Source: G039029935 sp039029935
GTDB taxonomy: Bacteria > Chloroflexota > Anaerolineae > Caldilineales > Caldilineaceae
NCBI GenBank assembly: GCA_039029935.1
Contig: JBCCFC010000555.1
Coordinates: forward strand, 1 to 8,641
Direction of reading: 5' to 3'
Length of the DNA stretch: 8,641 nucleotides
Numbering within the stretch: position 1 is the first letter of the stretch; every line of letters begins with the position of its first letter. The notes under the pieces are model-generated. The model was not told where the DNA came from. It did not search any database and saw nothing but the letters and a program-made list of their open reading frames with translations. Made by a program: the position numbers and the translations under genes. Shown in pieces: positions 1 through 4,952 of the stretch.

Positions 1-142
1 GTTCAAACCATTTGTTAATATTTGCAATTTTTAGTGAGAGGCTTATCCATTGCGGGTCCGATACAGATAAGGGAATACGACGCGCGGTTAGTAGGTAACT
101 GCCAAATCTGGTGTCACGCTCGAAGTTTTTCTAACTTTTGGA

Positions 143-313
143 ATGGCAATGGTATCTGCCATTGTTGGAACAACCTTCGGCCACGACAACAACTCAGGAG
201 AAACAACAGGAGAAACAACAGGCGAAACAGATTACAAGGACGCAGCAGGTTTAAACAAACTCGACGTAGAAATAGATTTCACAGAATTTAAGCAGTCTTT
301 TCTGCTACCGTAG
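143..313 (+). CDS. Small ORF of unknown function, 56 aa (doubtful)
   Basis: I do not recognise this product. From the ATG at 143 it would begin with a short hydrophobic stretch (MAMVSAIVGTTFG), followed by a polar Gly-Glu-Thr-Thr repeat region and a DFTEFKQ-type C-terminus. The frame is open further upstream, from 95, just after a TAG at 92-94, but contains no better start codon there. No good ribosome binding site precedes 143. The frame looks more protein-like than the alternative frame running through 22-291, which is Arg- and Asn-rich in the manner of a shadow ORF. It could be the 3' end of a decayed gene or non-coding. Confidence 0.15.
   Translation: MAMVSAIVGTTFGHDNNSGETTGETTGETDYKDAAGLNKLDVEIDFTEFKQSFLLP
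197..232 (+). repeat. 12-bp tandem repeat, about three copies
   Basis: Two perfect copies of GGAGAAACAACA (197-208 and 209-220) are followed by a diverged third (GGCGAAACAGAT, 221-232). In the small ORF's frame each copy encodes Gly-Glu-Thr-Thr or a variant. The 12-bp period preserves any reading frame. Confidence 0.7.
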
Positions 314-411
314 AGTGATATTGGTTGTCATCGCACAGCTCGTACGTGCTGGTCTTGTTTTCCACTTCCTTTGACATAAGCTAGGAATGTTGTGCTGCTT
401 TTACAATAATT

Positions 412-431
412 GATATTTGCAGATATTTGCA
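412..431 (+). repeat. 10-bp perfect tandem duplication at the 5' end of the PIN gene
   Basis: The unit GATATTTGCA occurs twice back to back (412-421 and 422-431). A 10-bp duplication shifts the reading frame by one. The frame before it (GTG at 392, then codons for V-L-L) joins the PIN frame downstream only if one copy is removed. This makes it a likely inactivating slippage event. Confidence 0.75.
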
Positions 432-800
432 CCTCCAATCAGCCATCCACTTACCAAACGAATTCAAAGACAAATTCGGTTTGGTGACACGTGTTCGGTT
501 GCAGTCCCAGCATTAGCAGAGATGTTGTATGGGCTATTAACATTACCTCGGTCACAGGAATCAATGAAAGCATGGTATGATGGATATAGTATCATGTTCA
601 ACTATTATGATATCGAGGTTGTTGACGCTGAAGAGGCTGCACATCTACAAGCGCGTTTACGGCGTGAGGGTGAACAACTGCACACGGTAGACGCGCTCAT
701 CGCTGTGGTTGCAATACGCTATGATTTGACTTTACTCACAACAGACGCTGACTTTCACGCAATCAGCGAACTCAATGTTGAAAATTGGCTAACATCATGA
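417..800 (+). pseudogene. PIN-domain (VapC-like) toxin ribonuclease, 5' end disrupted
   Basis: PIN-domain toxins of type II systems are small Mg-dependent RNases with four conserved acidic residues. The remaining 127 codons show the middle and end of the fold: VPALAEMLYG (second acidic residue, Glu), HTVDALIAVVAIRYDLTLLTTDADF (third and fourth acidic positions), and a C-terminal ending typical of the family. The N-terminal LDTN strand with the first Asp is missing. The only start for this frame is a TTG at 417, or an ATG at 522 that would cut deeper into the fold. Just upstream, in another frame, GTG at 392 follows an AGGA (383-386). It reads V-L-L, then tta-caa-taa where DTN is expected, then L-I-F-A, which rejoins PIN sequence after the 10-bp duplication. 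I therefore read it as a broken gene. No partner antitoxin was seen upstream. The stop codon overlaps the next start. Confidence 0.7.
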
Positions 801-1705
801 AACAACAACAATCAAACAGTACACCCAAAGACCGGCCCAAAATCGGCCTCGTACTCGGCGGTGGTGGCAGTCGTGGGCTGGCGCATGTCGGTGTCCTTTC
901 GGTGCTTCAACATGCCAACATCCCCATTGACCTCATTGTCGGGACCAGCATGGGTGGATTAATTGCAGTCTTTCACGCCATTGGTTACACAACACTAGAA
1001 CTTTCCCAAGGCATCAAACGCGTGATGCACGACGAGGAAAACCAGAATACGACGTGGCGACGCTTTATGTCTACACCCGCAGACCGTCAGCGTCAACAAC
1101 GCTATCATATCGAAAAAGAGCTGGGTGATAGAACCTTTGCAGATTTGCAGATTCCCACAACGCTGATGACGGTTGACATGATTACGGGCAACGAGGTCCA
1201 ACTCAACGAGGGGCCACTTGTCCCTGCCATCCTCGCCACAACTGCCGTTCCCGGTGCATTTCCACCCTTTCCCTATAAGGGCATGCATCTGGCCGATGGT
1301 GGTGTGATCGACAGCCTCGCCACCCACGTCGCCTTTGCCCAGGGCGCAGACAAAGTGATTGCCGTCGATATTTACACCGAACTCAAACAGGAAGACCCTT
1401 GGAGCAATCCTGTCACCGATGTGGTTGGCGTTCAACTCCCCAAACGCTGGTTTACCACCAAACAAACCGACGGGGATGATGTGATTCTGACACCCACCGT
1501 TGTCTCCTCTGTATGGCGGTCCATCCGTGTCATCACCTCGCATATGCACAAAATCCGGCTTGAACAGTCCCCACCTGATGTTTATATTCGCCCAGAGGTA
1601 GAGCAGTATGGCTCGCTTGATTTTACCGAATTACAGGGGCCGATTAATGCGGGGATTGCGGCGGCAAAGGGGCATTTGCCTGCGTTGAAGGCGTTGTTGG
1701 AATAA
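797..1705 (+). CDS. Patatin-like phospholipase (RssA/NTE type)
   Basis: Predicted serine lipid acyl hydrolase of 302 aa, a usual length for stand-alone bacterial patatins. The signatures are all visible. The oxyanion-hole glycine loop GGGGSRG is at residues 21-27. The nucleophile elbow GTSMGG has Ser51 as nucleophile. The catalytic Asp is in DGG (Asp167), giving the Ser-Asp dyad. There is no signal peptide or membrane segment, so it is probably cytosolic, acting at the inner membrane face. The ATG at 797 overlaps the PIN stop by 4 bp (ATGA). A TTG at 785 is possible but would add only four residues. No strong ribosome binding site is visible, so translation may be coupled to the upstream frame. 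The true lipid substrate is not evident. No nucleotide cyclase gene is nearby, so a CBASS effector role is not supported. Confidence 0.93.
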   Translation: MKQQQSNSTPKDRPKIGLVLGGGGSRGLAHVGVLSVLQHANIPIDLIVGTSMGGLIAVFHAIGYTTLELSQGIKRVMHDEENQNTTWRRFMSTPADRQRQQRYHIEKELGDRTFADLQIPTTLMTVDMITGNEVQLNEGPLVPAILATTAVPGAFPPFPYKGMHLADGGVIDSLATHVAFAQGADKVIAVDIYTELKQEDPWSNPVTDVVGVQLPKRWFTTKQTDGDDVILTPTVVSSVWRSIRVITSHMHKIRLEQSPPDVYIRPEVEQYGSLDFTELQGPINAGIAAAKGHLPALKALLE

Positions 1706-1726
1706 AGTAGCAGATTTGATTAAGAT
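1697..1726 (+). promoter_or_regulatory. Weak candidate promoter for the toxin-antitoxin genes
   Basis: TTGGAA (1697-1702) and TAAGAT (1721-1726) are separated by 18 bp, and each matches the sigma70 consensus at only four of six positions. It lies at the end of the patatin gene, about 45 bp before the antitoxin start. Between them lies an imperfect hairpin (around 1727-1744, TTGC/GCAA core) of the kind that could be an operator. Weak evidence; transcription could equally read through from patatin. Confidence 0.2.
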
Positions 1727-1758
1727 GGTTGCAGAGAAGCAATCGTCTGGGTCAGGAT

Positions 1759-1764
1759 AGGGAG
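1759..1764 (+). promoter_or_regulatory. Ribosome binding site for the antitoxin
   Basis: AGGGAG lies 6 bp before the ATG at 1771. It decides the start: the longer frame from 1729 would add 14 residues lacking family similarity, while 1771 gives the expected MVTVKGFYENG beginning. Confidence 0.7.
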
Positions 1765-1770
1765 ATAAAA

Positions 1771-2124
1771 ATGGTTACAGTAAAAGGATTCTATGAAAAT
1801 GGTCGGGTAGAGTTTTTAGAGCCGCTACCCAAAAACCTGCGCTCCTCAATCAATGTTGTATTTCTGGATATCGAGTCATTGTTTACCGAAGAAACAACAG
1901 AGGATGAGCCATTTGATTTAGCGTTGATTGCAGGTGAAACACAGGATGATGATCCGGAAGAGGATGAATTAACAGAGGAAGAATTGGCAGAATCAGATAG
2001 GCAAGAAGCTGAAATTTTGGCACAATCGCCAACCTTTAAACGGTTGATTGACTCGGCATTAAATCAGGTAAAGCAAGGTAAAACCCGTCCATTAAAGGAA
2101 TTTTTAAATGAATTACCAGACTGA
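1771..2124 (+). CDS. Putative type II antitoxin, composite (DUF104-like N-terminus, Phd/RelB-like tail)
   Basis: Predicted 117-residue antitoxin of the RelE toxin that follows. The N-terminal part (residues 1-34, with KGFYENGRVEFLEPLP) resembles the small AF2212/DUF104-type antitoxins, whose beta-hairpin is thought to serve dimerisation or DNA binding. Residues about 39-77 are a strongly acidic linker rich in Asp and Glu. The last 35 residues (SPTFKRLIDSALNQVKQGK, ending in a short FLNELPD segment) look like the helical tail by which Phd/RelB antitoxins wrap their toxin. Gene order, antitoxin first with a 17-bp overlap into the toxin gene, is classical and implies translational coupling. Autoregulation of its own promoter is likely by analogy. 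The assignment rests on position and weak motif similarity, so the exact family is uncertain. Confidence 0.72.
   Translation: MVTVKGFYENGRVEFLEPLPKNLRSSINVVFLDIESLFTEETTEDEPFDLALIAGETQDDDPEEDELTEEELAESDRQEAEILAQSPTFKRLIDSALNQVKQGKTRPLKEFLNELPD
2094..2099 (+). promoter_or_regulatory. Ribosome binding site for the RelE-family toxin
   Basis: AAAGGA lies 8 bp before the ATG at 2108, inside the antitoxin coding sequence. It supports an independent, overlapping start for the toxin. Confidence 0.6.
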
Positions 2125-2470
2125 TACAATTCCAGAATTTGAAGCGGCTGTCAAACGGCTTTCACGAAAATATCGTAGAATCAAAAAAGATATTTTCGGT
2201 TTAGACAATATTCTTGGAGCAGACCCATATACAGGCCAAGTCGTTCAAGGATTCGACAGCGAGGTGTGGAAGATTCGAATGGCAAATAGTGATATGAAAA
2301 GAGGGAAGAGTGGTGGTTATCGGGTTATTTATGCTATCCATGAAGAGTCAAAAATTTGCTATTTGCTCACTATTTATGCCAAATCGCAAAAAGAAAATAT
2401 ATCGACAGCAGAAATAGAAGATTTATTGCTTGATCTCGAAAACTATCTACTTAATCTTGATAACGAGTAA
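2108..2470 (+). CDS. RelE/ParE-superfamily toxin (mRNA interferase-like)
   Basis: Predicted 120-residue toxin of a type II toxin-antitoxin pair. RelE-fold toxins of this branch cleave mRNA, usually on the ribosome. The family pattern is clear. A basic helix (KRLSRKYRRIKKDI, residues 16-29) is followed by VWKIRMANSDMKRGKSGGYRV (from about 53), where Lys and Arg residues including Arg72 correspond to the usual catalytic basic residues. The hydrophobic strand YLLTIYAKS (85-93) ends in Tyr90 and Lys92. The last 25 residues form an acidic helix (AEIEDLLLDLENYLL), longer than in minimal RelE. No key residue is obviously missing, so the toxin may be active. It starts inside the antitoxin gene and is followed after 4 bp by the Nif3-like gene. 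Confidence 0.88.
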   Translation: MNYQTDTIPEFEAAVKRLSRKYRRIKKDIFGLDNILGADPYTGQVVQGFDSEVWKIRMANSDMKRGKSGGYRVIYAIHEESKICYLLTIYAKSQKENISTAEIEDLLLDLENYLLNLDNE

Positions 2471-2474
2471 TGTT

Positions 2475-3275
2475 ATGTCAGTAAATATTACAACAGCTAA
2501 AGATATCATTCACTACACCGAAGAACTCTCCGACCATCCCATCAATCACGATGAAGGCATTCAAGTAGGCACCATTGACACCCCTATTAACCATGTCACC
2601 GTCTGCTGGATGGCAACAGCGGAGGCAATCAAGACGGCTGGCGAAAATGGCAGCGATCTCCTCATTGCGCATGAAAGCCTCTACTATCCATACAATGTGC
2701 TGCAAATGGAGAATCCGCCGGATGATTGGGAGGCGTGGCATGTCAACTGTCAACGGAGCGATCTGATTGAGCAGTACAACCTCACCGTGATGCGGCTACA
2801 TGGCTCCGTCGATGATATCTGCATTTTGGATGATTTTGCGGAACAGTTAGGACTACACAATCTAGTCTATAACGATGGTTTGGTCAAAATTTATGAGATC
2901 GCTGAGTGTGACTTTGACGATTTGGTGGCTCATGTGAAGCAGTCTCTGCACATGACGGGTGTCCGTGTTGCCTGCCCCGCTGAGATGCCCAAGCAGATTC
3001 GACGCATTGGCTTGCCTTGGGGCGGGCTAGGGTTGTTTGTCAATGTGAGCTACCAACAGGCGTTGATTGAGCAAGGCTGTGATGTCTTCATCGCAGGTGA
3101 AACCGACAATTACGGGTTCCGCTTTGCACAGGAAGTTGGCATCCCTATGATTGAAACCAGCCATGAGTTATCGGAGAATCGCGGGTTGCGTCATTTTATG
3201 GAAATGTTGGCCGAACGGTTTGTGGATATAGAATTTATGTTTTATGAGAATGAGTGTGTTTGGGCCATGCGATAA
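2475..3275 (+). CDS. Nif3-like dinuclear metal-centre protein (YbgI/GTP cyclohydrolase I type 2 family)
   Basis: 266-residue Nif3-family protein. Family members form hexameric toroids with a two-metal site in each subunit; their role is poorly defined, although some are annotated as GTP cyclohydrolase. Conserved ligand blocks are visible: LLIAHES (63-68, His66), MRLHGSVDD (106-114, His109 and Asp113), IAGETD (206-211), and ETSHELSE near the end (His230 and Glu234, matching the GHxxxE block). The first block has His-Glu where many relatives have His-His, which could change the metal site. The ATG at 2475 is chosen because the family similarity starts there. A TTG at 2430 would add 15 unrelated residues inside the toxin gene. 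Only a weak GAG precedes it, so coupling to the toxin gene, whose stop is 4 bp upstream, is likely. Confidence 0.85.
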   Translation: MSVNITTAKDIIHYTEELSDHPINHDEGIQVGTIDTPINHVTVCWMATAEAIKTAGENGSDLLIAHESLYYPYNVLQMENPPDDWEAWHVNCQRSDLIEQYNLTVMRLHGSVDDICILDDFAEQLGLHNLVYNDGLVKIYEIAECDFDDLVAHVKQSLHMTGVRVACPAEMPKQIRRIGLPWGGLGLFVNVSYQQALIEQGCDVFIAGETDNYGFRFAQEVGIPMIETSHELSENRGLRHFMEMLAERFVDIEFMFYENECVWAMR

Positions 3276-3294
3276 TAGTTTTCTATTTGTTATC
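3271..3294. terminator. Possible bidirectional terminator hairpin at the convergent junction
   Basis: AATAG (3274-3278), TTTT, then CTATT (3283-3287) forms a short stem-loop flanked by GAT and ATC. It overlaps the stop codons of both converging genes, which are only 7 bp apart. The stem is AT-rich and therefore weak, and there is no clean U-tract on either strand. It is listed because no other transcription stop is visible here. Confidence 0.25.
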
Positions 3295-4950
3295 TTCATC
3301 ACCATCCCGTCTCCGCCACCAAGGAATCCCTAGCAATGCAGCAACTGAAAGTGCACCAATCACACTCACGGCCACAGCCACATGGCGTATCGGGCGGATG
3401 ATGCCTGTCGTTAACGATATCACCCGTTGGACAATCGTTTGGATAGTGTGAAATCCTTGGCGGAGTTGGATGCCTCTTGGCTCTGGGTCTTCAACGGGTA
3501 ACAGGATATCCTCAATCGCACCGTCAATCTCATCCTCAATCGCACCGTCAATCTCATCCTCAATCTCATGGCCTATATCCAACTGCTCTTCGGGCAATGC
3601 ATCGTCAACCAGTATCTCTTCATCCACAATTTCGTTTTCTATTGCTAGTGATTCCGGCCCTTCGTCATTCGCTTCATCATTCGTTTCTTTTGAGCTTGAC
3701 CGGAAAACATCGCCAATATCTCTGGTGCTGTCCCGCAGTGCATCGCCAAACTCTTTGCTATTCTCACGCAACGTCGCTCCCACCTCTTTTGCGCCATCAC
3801 GCAGAACACGGGCAGGCTTTTTGGCACTCTCATAAATTTGCGACAGTCTGGTCAGTGGCTCTGTCGTTGCTGGTGCAGACTCATCAGTCACAGGTTCGTC
3901 CGGCATAGGGTCCAGCGACGCCAACGAAATCTCGGATGGCTCATCAGATACAATATCAGCGTGTATCTCTGTCGGTACAGGTGATTCAATGGCAATGGTT
4001 TGGAGCTCGATTTCATCGAGTATGCTGACTTCTTCCTCGGATGACTCAGGCAGAAAGTCATCTGTTTCTTGAGCCACAGGGTCCGCATCCCATCCTGTCC
4101 CATAGAGATGGCAATAAACATAGGTGAACTCTGCCCCCAAAAAGAAGATTTGCGCCGAATAGTAGACCCAGAGCAGGATGACGACCAGGGCACTGGCAGC
4201 GCCAAACATGGTTGTGATATGGCTATAGCTAAAGTACCAGCCAATCAAAAGCCGTGTAATCGAGATGAGTAGGGCTGTTGCCGCTGCGCCCACCATGACA
4301 TCTTGCCATGCAATATCTGTATTGGGGACAAATTTGTAAATCAGAGCGAAGATTAGGGTTAGCAACACAAAGACGGTGGTGAGATAGCTGACCGTTGCAT
4401 AGCCTGACCCCAAGCTGACAAACAGTGCCAATGTTGTGGTGGCGGTTGACGCCCATTGTGTAATTAATAGCCCCCCAATCATGGACAAGCTCCCCAACAA
4501 CACCATGAGGACTGCCTTGAGTCGCTCGATTACAAACGGCCACCATCCCTCGTTGGTGGGTCGGGGAACCTCCCAGATGTAGTTGAGAACAAGCGTTAAT
4601 TCAAAAAAAAAGCTGCTGGCACCATAAATCAACGCAATCAAAAATCCTGCCGTCACCCACCATGTGGCAGTGGACGGCAGGATATTATTTAAGAGCGTTT
4701 GCACCCATGCTGCCGTCTCTGGGCTGTTGACAAAGGAGGATATTTGGTTCAAGACCAACGTCTCTGCCACCGTGCTACCAAAGACCAGTTCCATAAACTC
4801 AACGGCCAATAGTAGAATAGGGGCAACGGCAAAGAGTGCATAAAAGGCCAACACAGCGGCATGACGCGGGATATTGTCCTTGGTCCATTTATCAACAATG
4901 CCTTGCAGCATATCACCAAGCGGGAATAGCGGTTCGTTTGATGTGTTCAC
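3283..4950 (-). CDS. YihY/BrkB-family membrane protein with long acidic C-terminal extension
   Basis: 555-residue inner-membrane protein. Residues about 25-280 form the YihY/BrkB (virulence factor BrkB) domain: several hydrophobic helices from AAVLAFYALFAVAPILLLAV (31-50) onward and the family's closing motif FGAASALVVILLWVYYSAQ (249-267) followed by FLGAEF. The family's function is not established; early annotation as RNase BN was wrong. Unusually, residues 285-495 form a very acidic soluble extension with an 11-residue repeat (383-426) and an EIDGAIED repeat (466-481). It is followed by one more hydrophobic helix (about 524-542) ending in WWRRR, so the tail may fold back to the membrane. 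Ordinary members are about 270-330 residues. Start is GTG at 4950, two bases after the helicase stop, with AGGA 9 bp upstream; ATG at 4911 is an alternative. No gene symbol is assigned. Confidence 0.9.
   Translation of the reverse strand: MNTSNEPLFPLGDMLQGIVDKWTKDNIPRHAAVLAFYALFAVAPILLLAVEFMELVFGSTVAETLVLNQISSFVNSPETAAWVQTLLNNILPSTATWWVTAGFLIALIYGASSFFFELTLVLNYIWEVPRPTNEGWWPFVIERLKAVLMVLLGSLSMIGGLLITQWASTATTTLALFVSLGSGYATVSYLTTVFVLLTLIFALIYKFVPNTDIAWQDVMVGAAATALLISITRLLIGWYFSYSHITTMFGAASALVVILLWVYYSAQIFFLGAEFTYVYCHLYGTGWDADPVAQETDDFLPESSEEEVSILDEIELQTIAIESPVPTEIHADIVSDEPSEISLASLDPMPDEPVTDESAPATTEPLTRLSQIYESAKKPARVLRDGAKEVGATLRENSKEFGDALRDSTRDIGDVFRSSSKETNDEANDEGPESLAIENEIVDEEILVDDALPEEQLDIGHEIEDEIDGAIEDEIDGAIEDILLPVEDPEPRGIQLRQGFHTIQTIVQRVISLTTGIIRPIRHVAVAVSVIGALSVAALLGIPWWRRRDGDEDNK
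3508..3567 (-). repeat. 24-bp tandem repeat inside the YihY-family gene
   Basis: Two perfect 24-bp copies (3508-3531 and 3532-3555) are followed by a 12-bp partial copy (3556-3567). On the coding strand each encodes the octapeptide EIDGAIED or its permutation. Perfect DNA identity, not only protein identity, points to recent duplication. The unit length keeps the frame, so copy number can vary without breaking the protein. Confidence 0.85.
3673..3804 (-). repeat. 11-residue amphipathic protein repeat in the YihY-family tail
   Basis: Residues 383-426 fall into four 11-residue units: LRDGAKEVGAT, LRENSKEFGDA, LRDSTRDIGDV and FRSSSKETNDE. Each has a hydrophobic residue at position 1, Arg at 2, Lys or Arg around 6-7, and the first three a hydrophobic then Gly at 8-9. 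The DNA is diverged, so this is an old repeat kept by selection at protein level. Eleven-residue periods are typical of amphipathic surface-binding helices such as LEA-like proteins; the role here is unknown. Confidence 0.65.
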
Positions 4951-4952
4951 GG

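Larger units (their letters stand above)
1..391. other. Gene-poor left end of window
   Basis: No reading frame here has convincing coding character, and no tRNA-like or rRNA-like sequence was seen. The only items worth noting are a small open frame (143-313) with a short tandem repeat and a perfect TTGACA hexamer at 371-376 without a properly spaced -10. The stretch may be decayed coding sequence, since the next feature downstream is itself a damaged gene, but that is inference. Confidence 0.5.

Noticed and set aside
22..291. 89-codon open frame on the + strand
   Set aside because: Composition (Arg- and Asn-rich, produced by the 12-bp repeat in a second frame) is not protein-like and there is no ribosome binding site.
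371..407. Perfect TTGACA at 371-376 as a -35 with TACAAT at 402-407
   Set aside because: The spacer is 25 bp, far too long, and no acceptable -10 lies 16-18 bp downstream.
995..1549. 184-codon open frame on the - strand
   Set aside because: It lies wholly inside the patatin gene, whose catalytic motifs prove the + frame; the product is Cys/His/Gly-rich shadow sequence.
797..1705. Patatin as a CBASS phospholipase effector
   Set aside because: No cGAS/DncV-like nucleotidyltransferase, ubiquitin-like or HORMA gene is present in the window, and the protein has the common housekeeping RssA-like form.
3470..3908. Two overlapping + strand frames rich in Ser/Pro/His/Gln
   Set aside because: They mirror the acidic tail and 24-bp repeat of the YihY-family gene on the other strand; no start signals.
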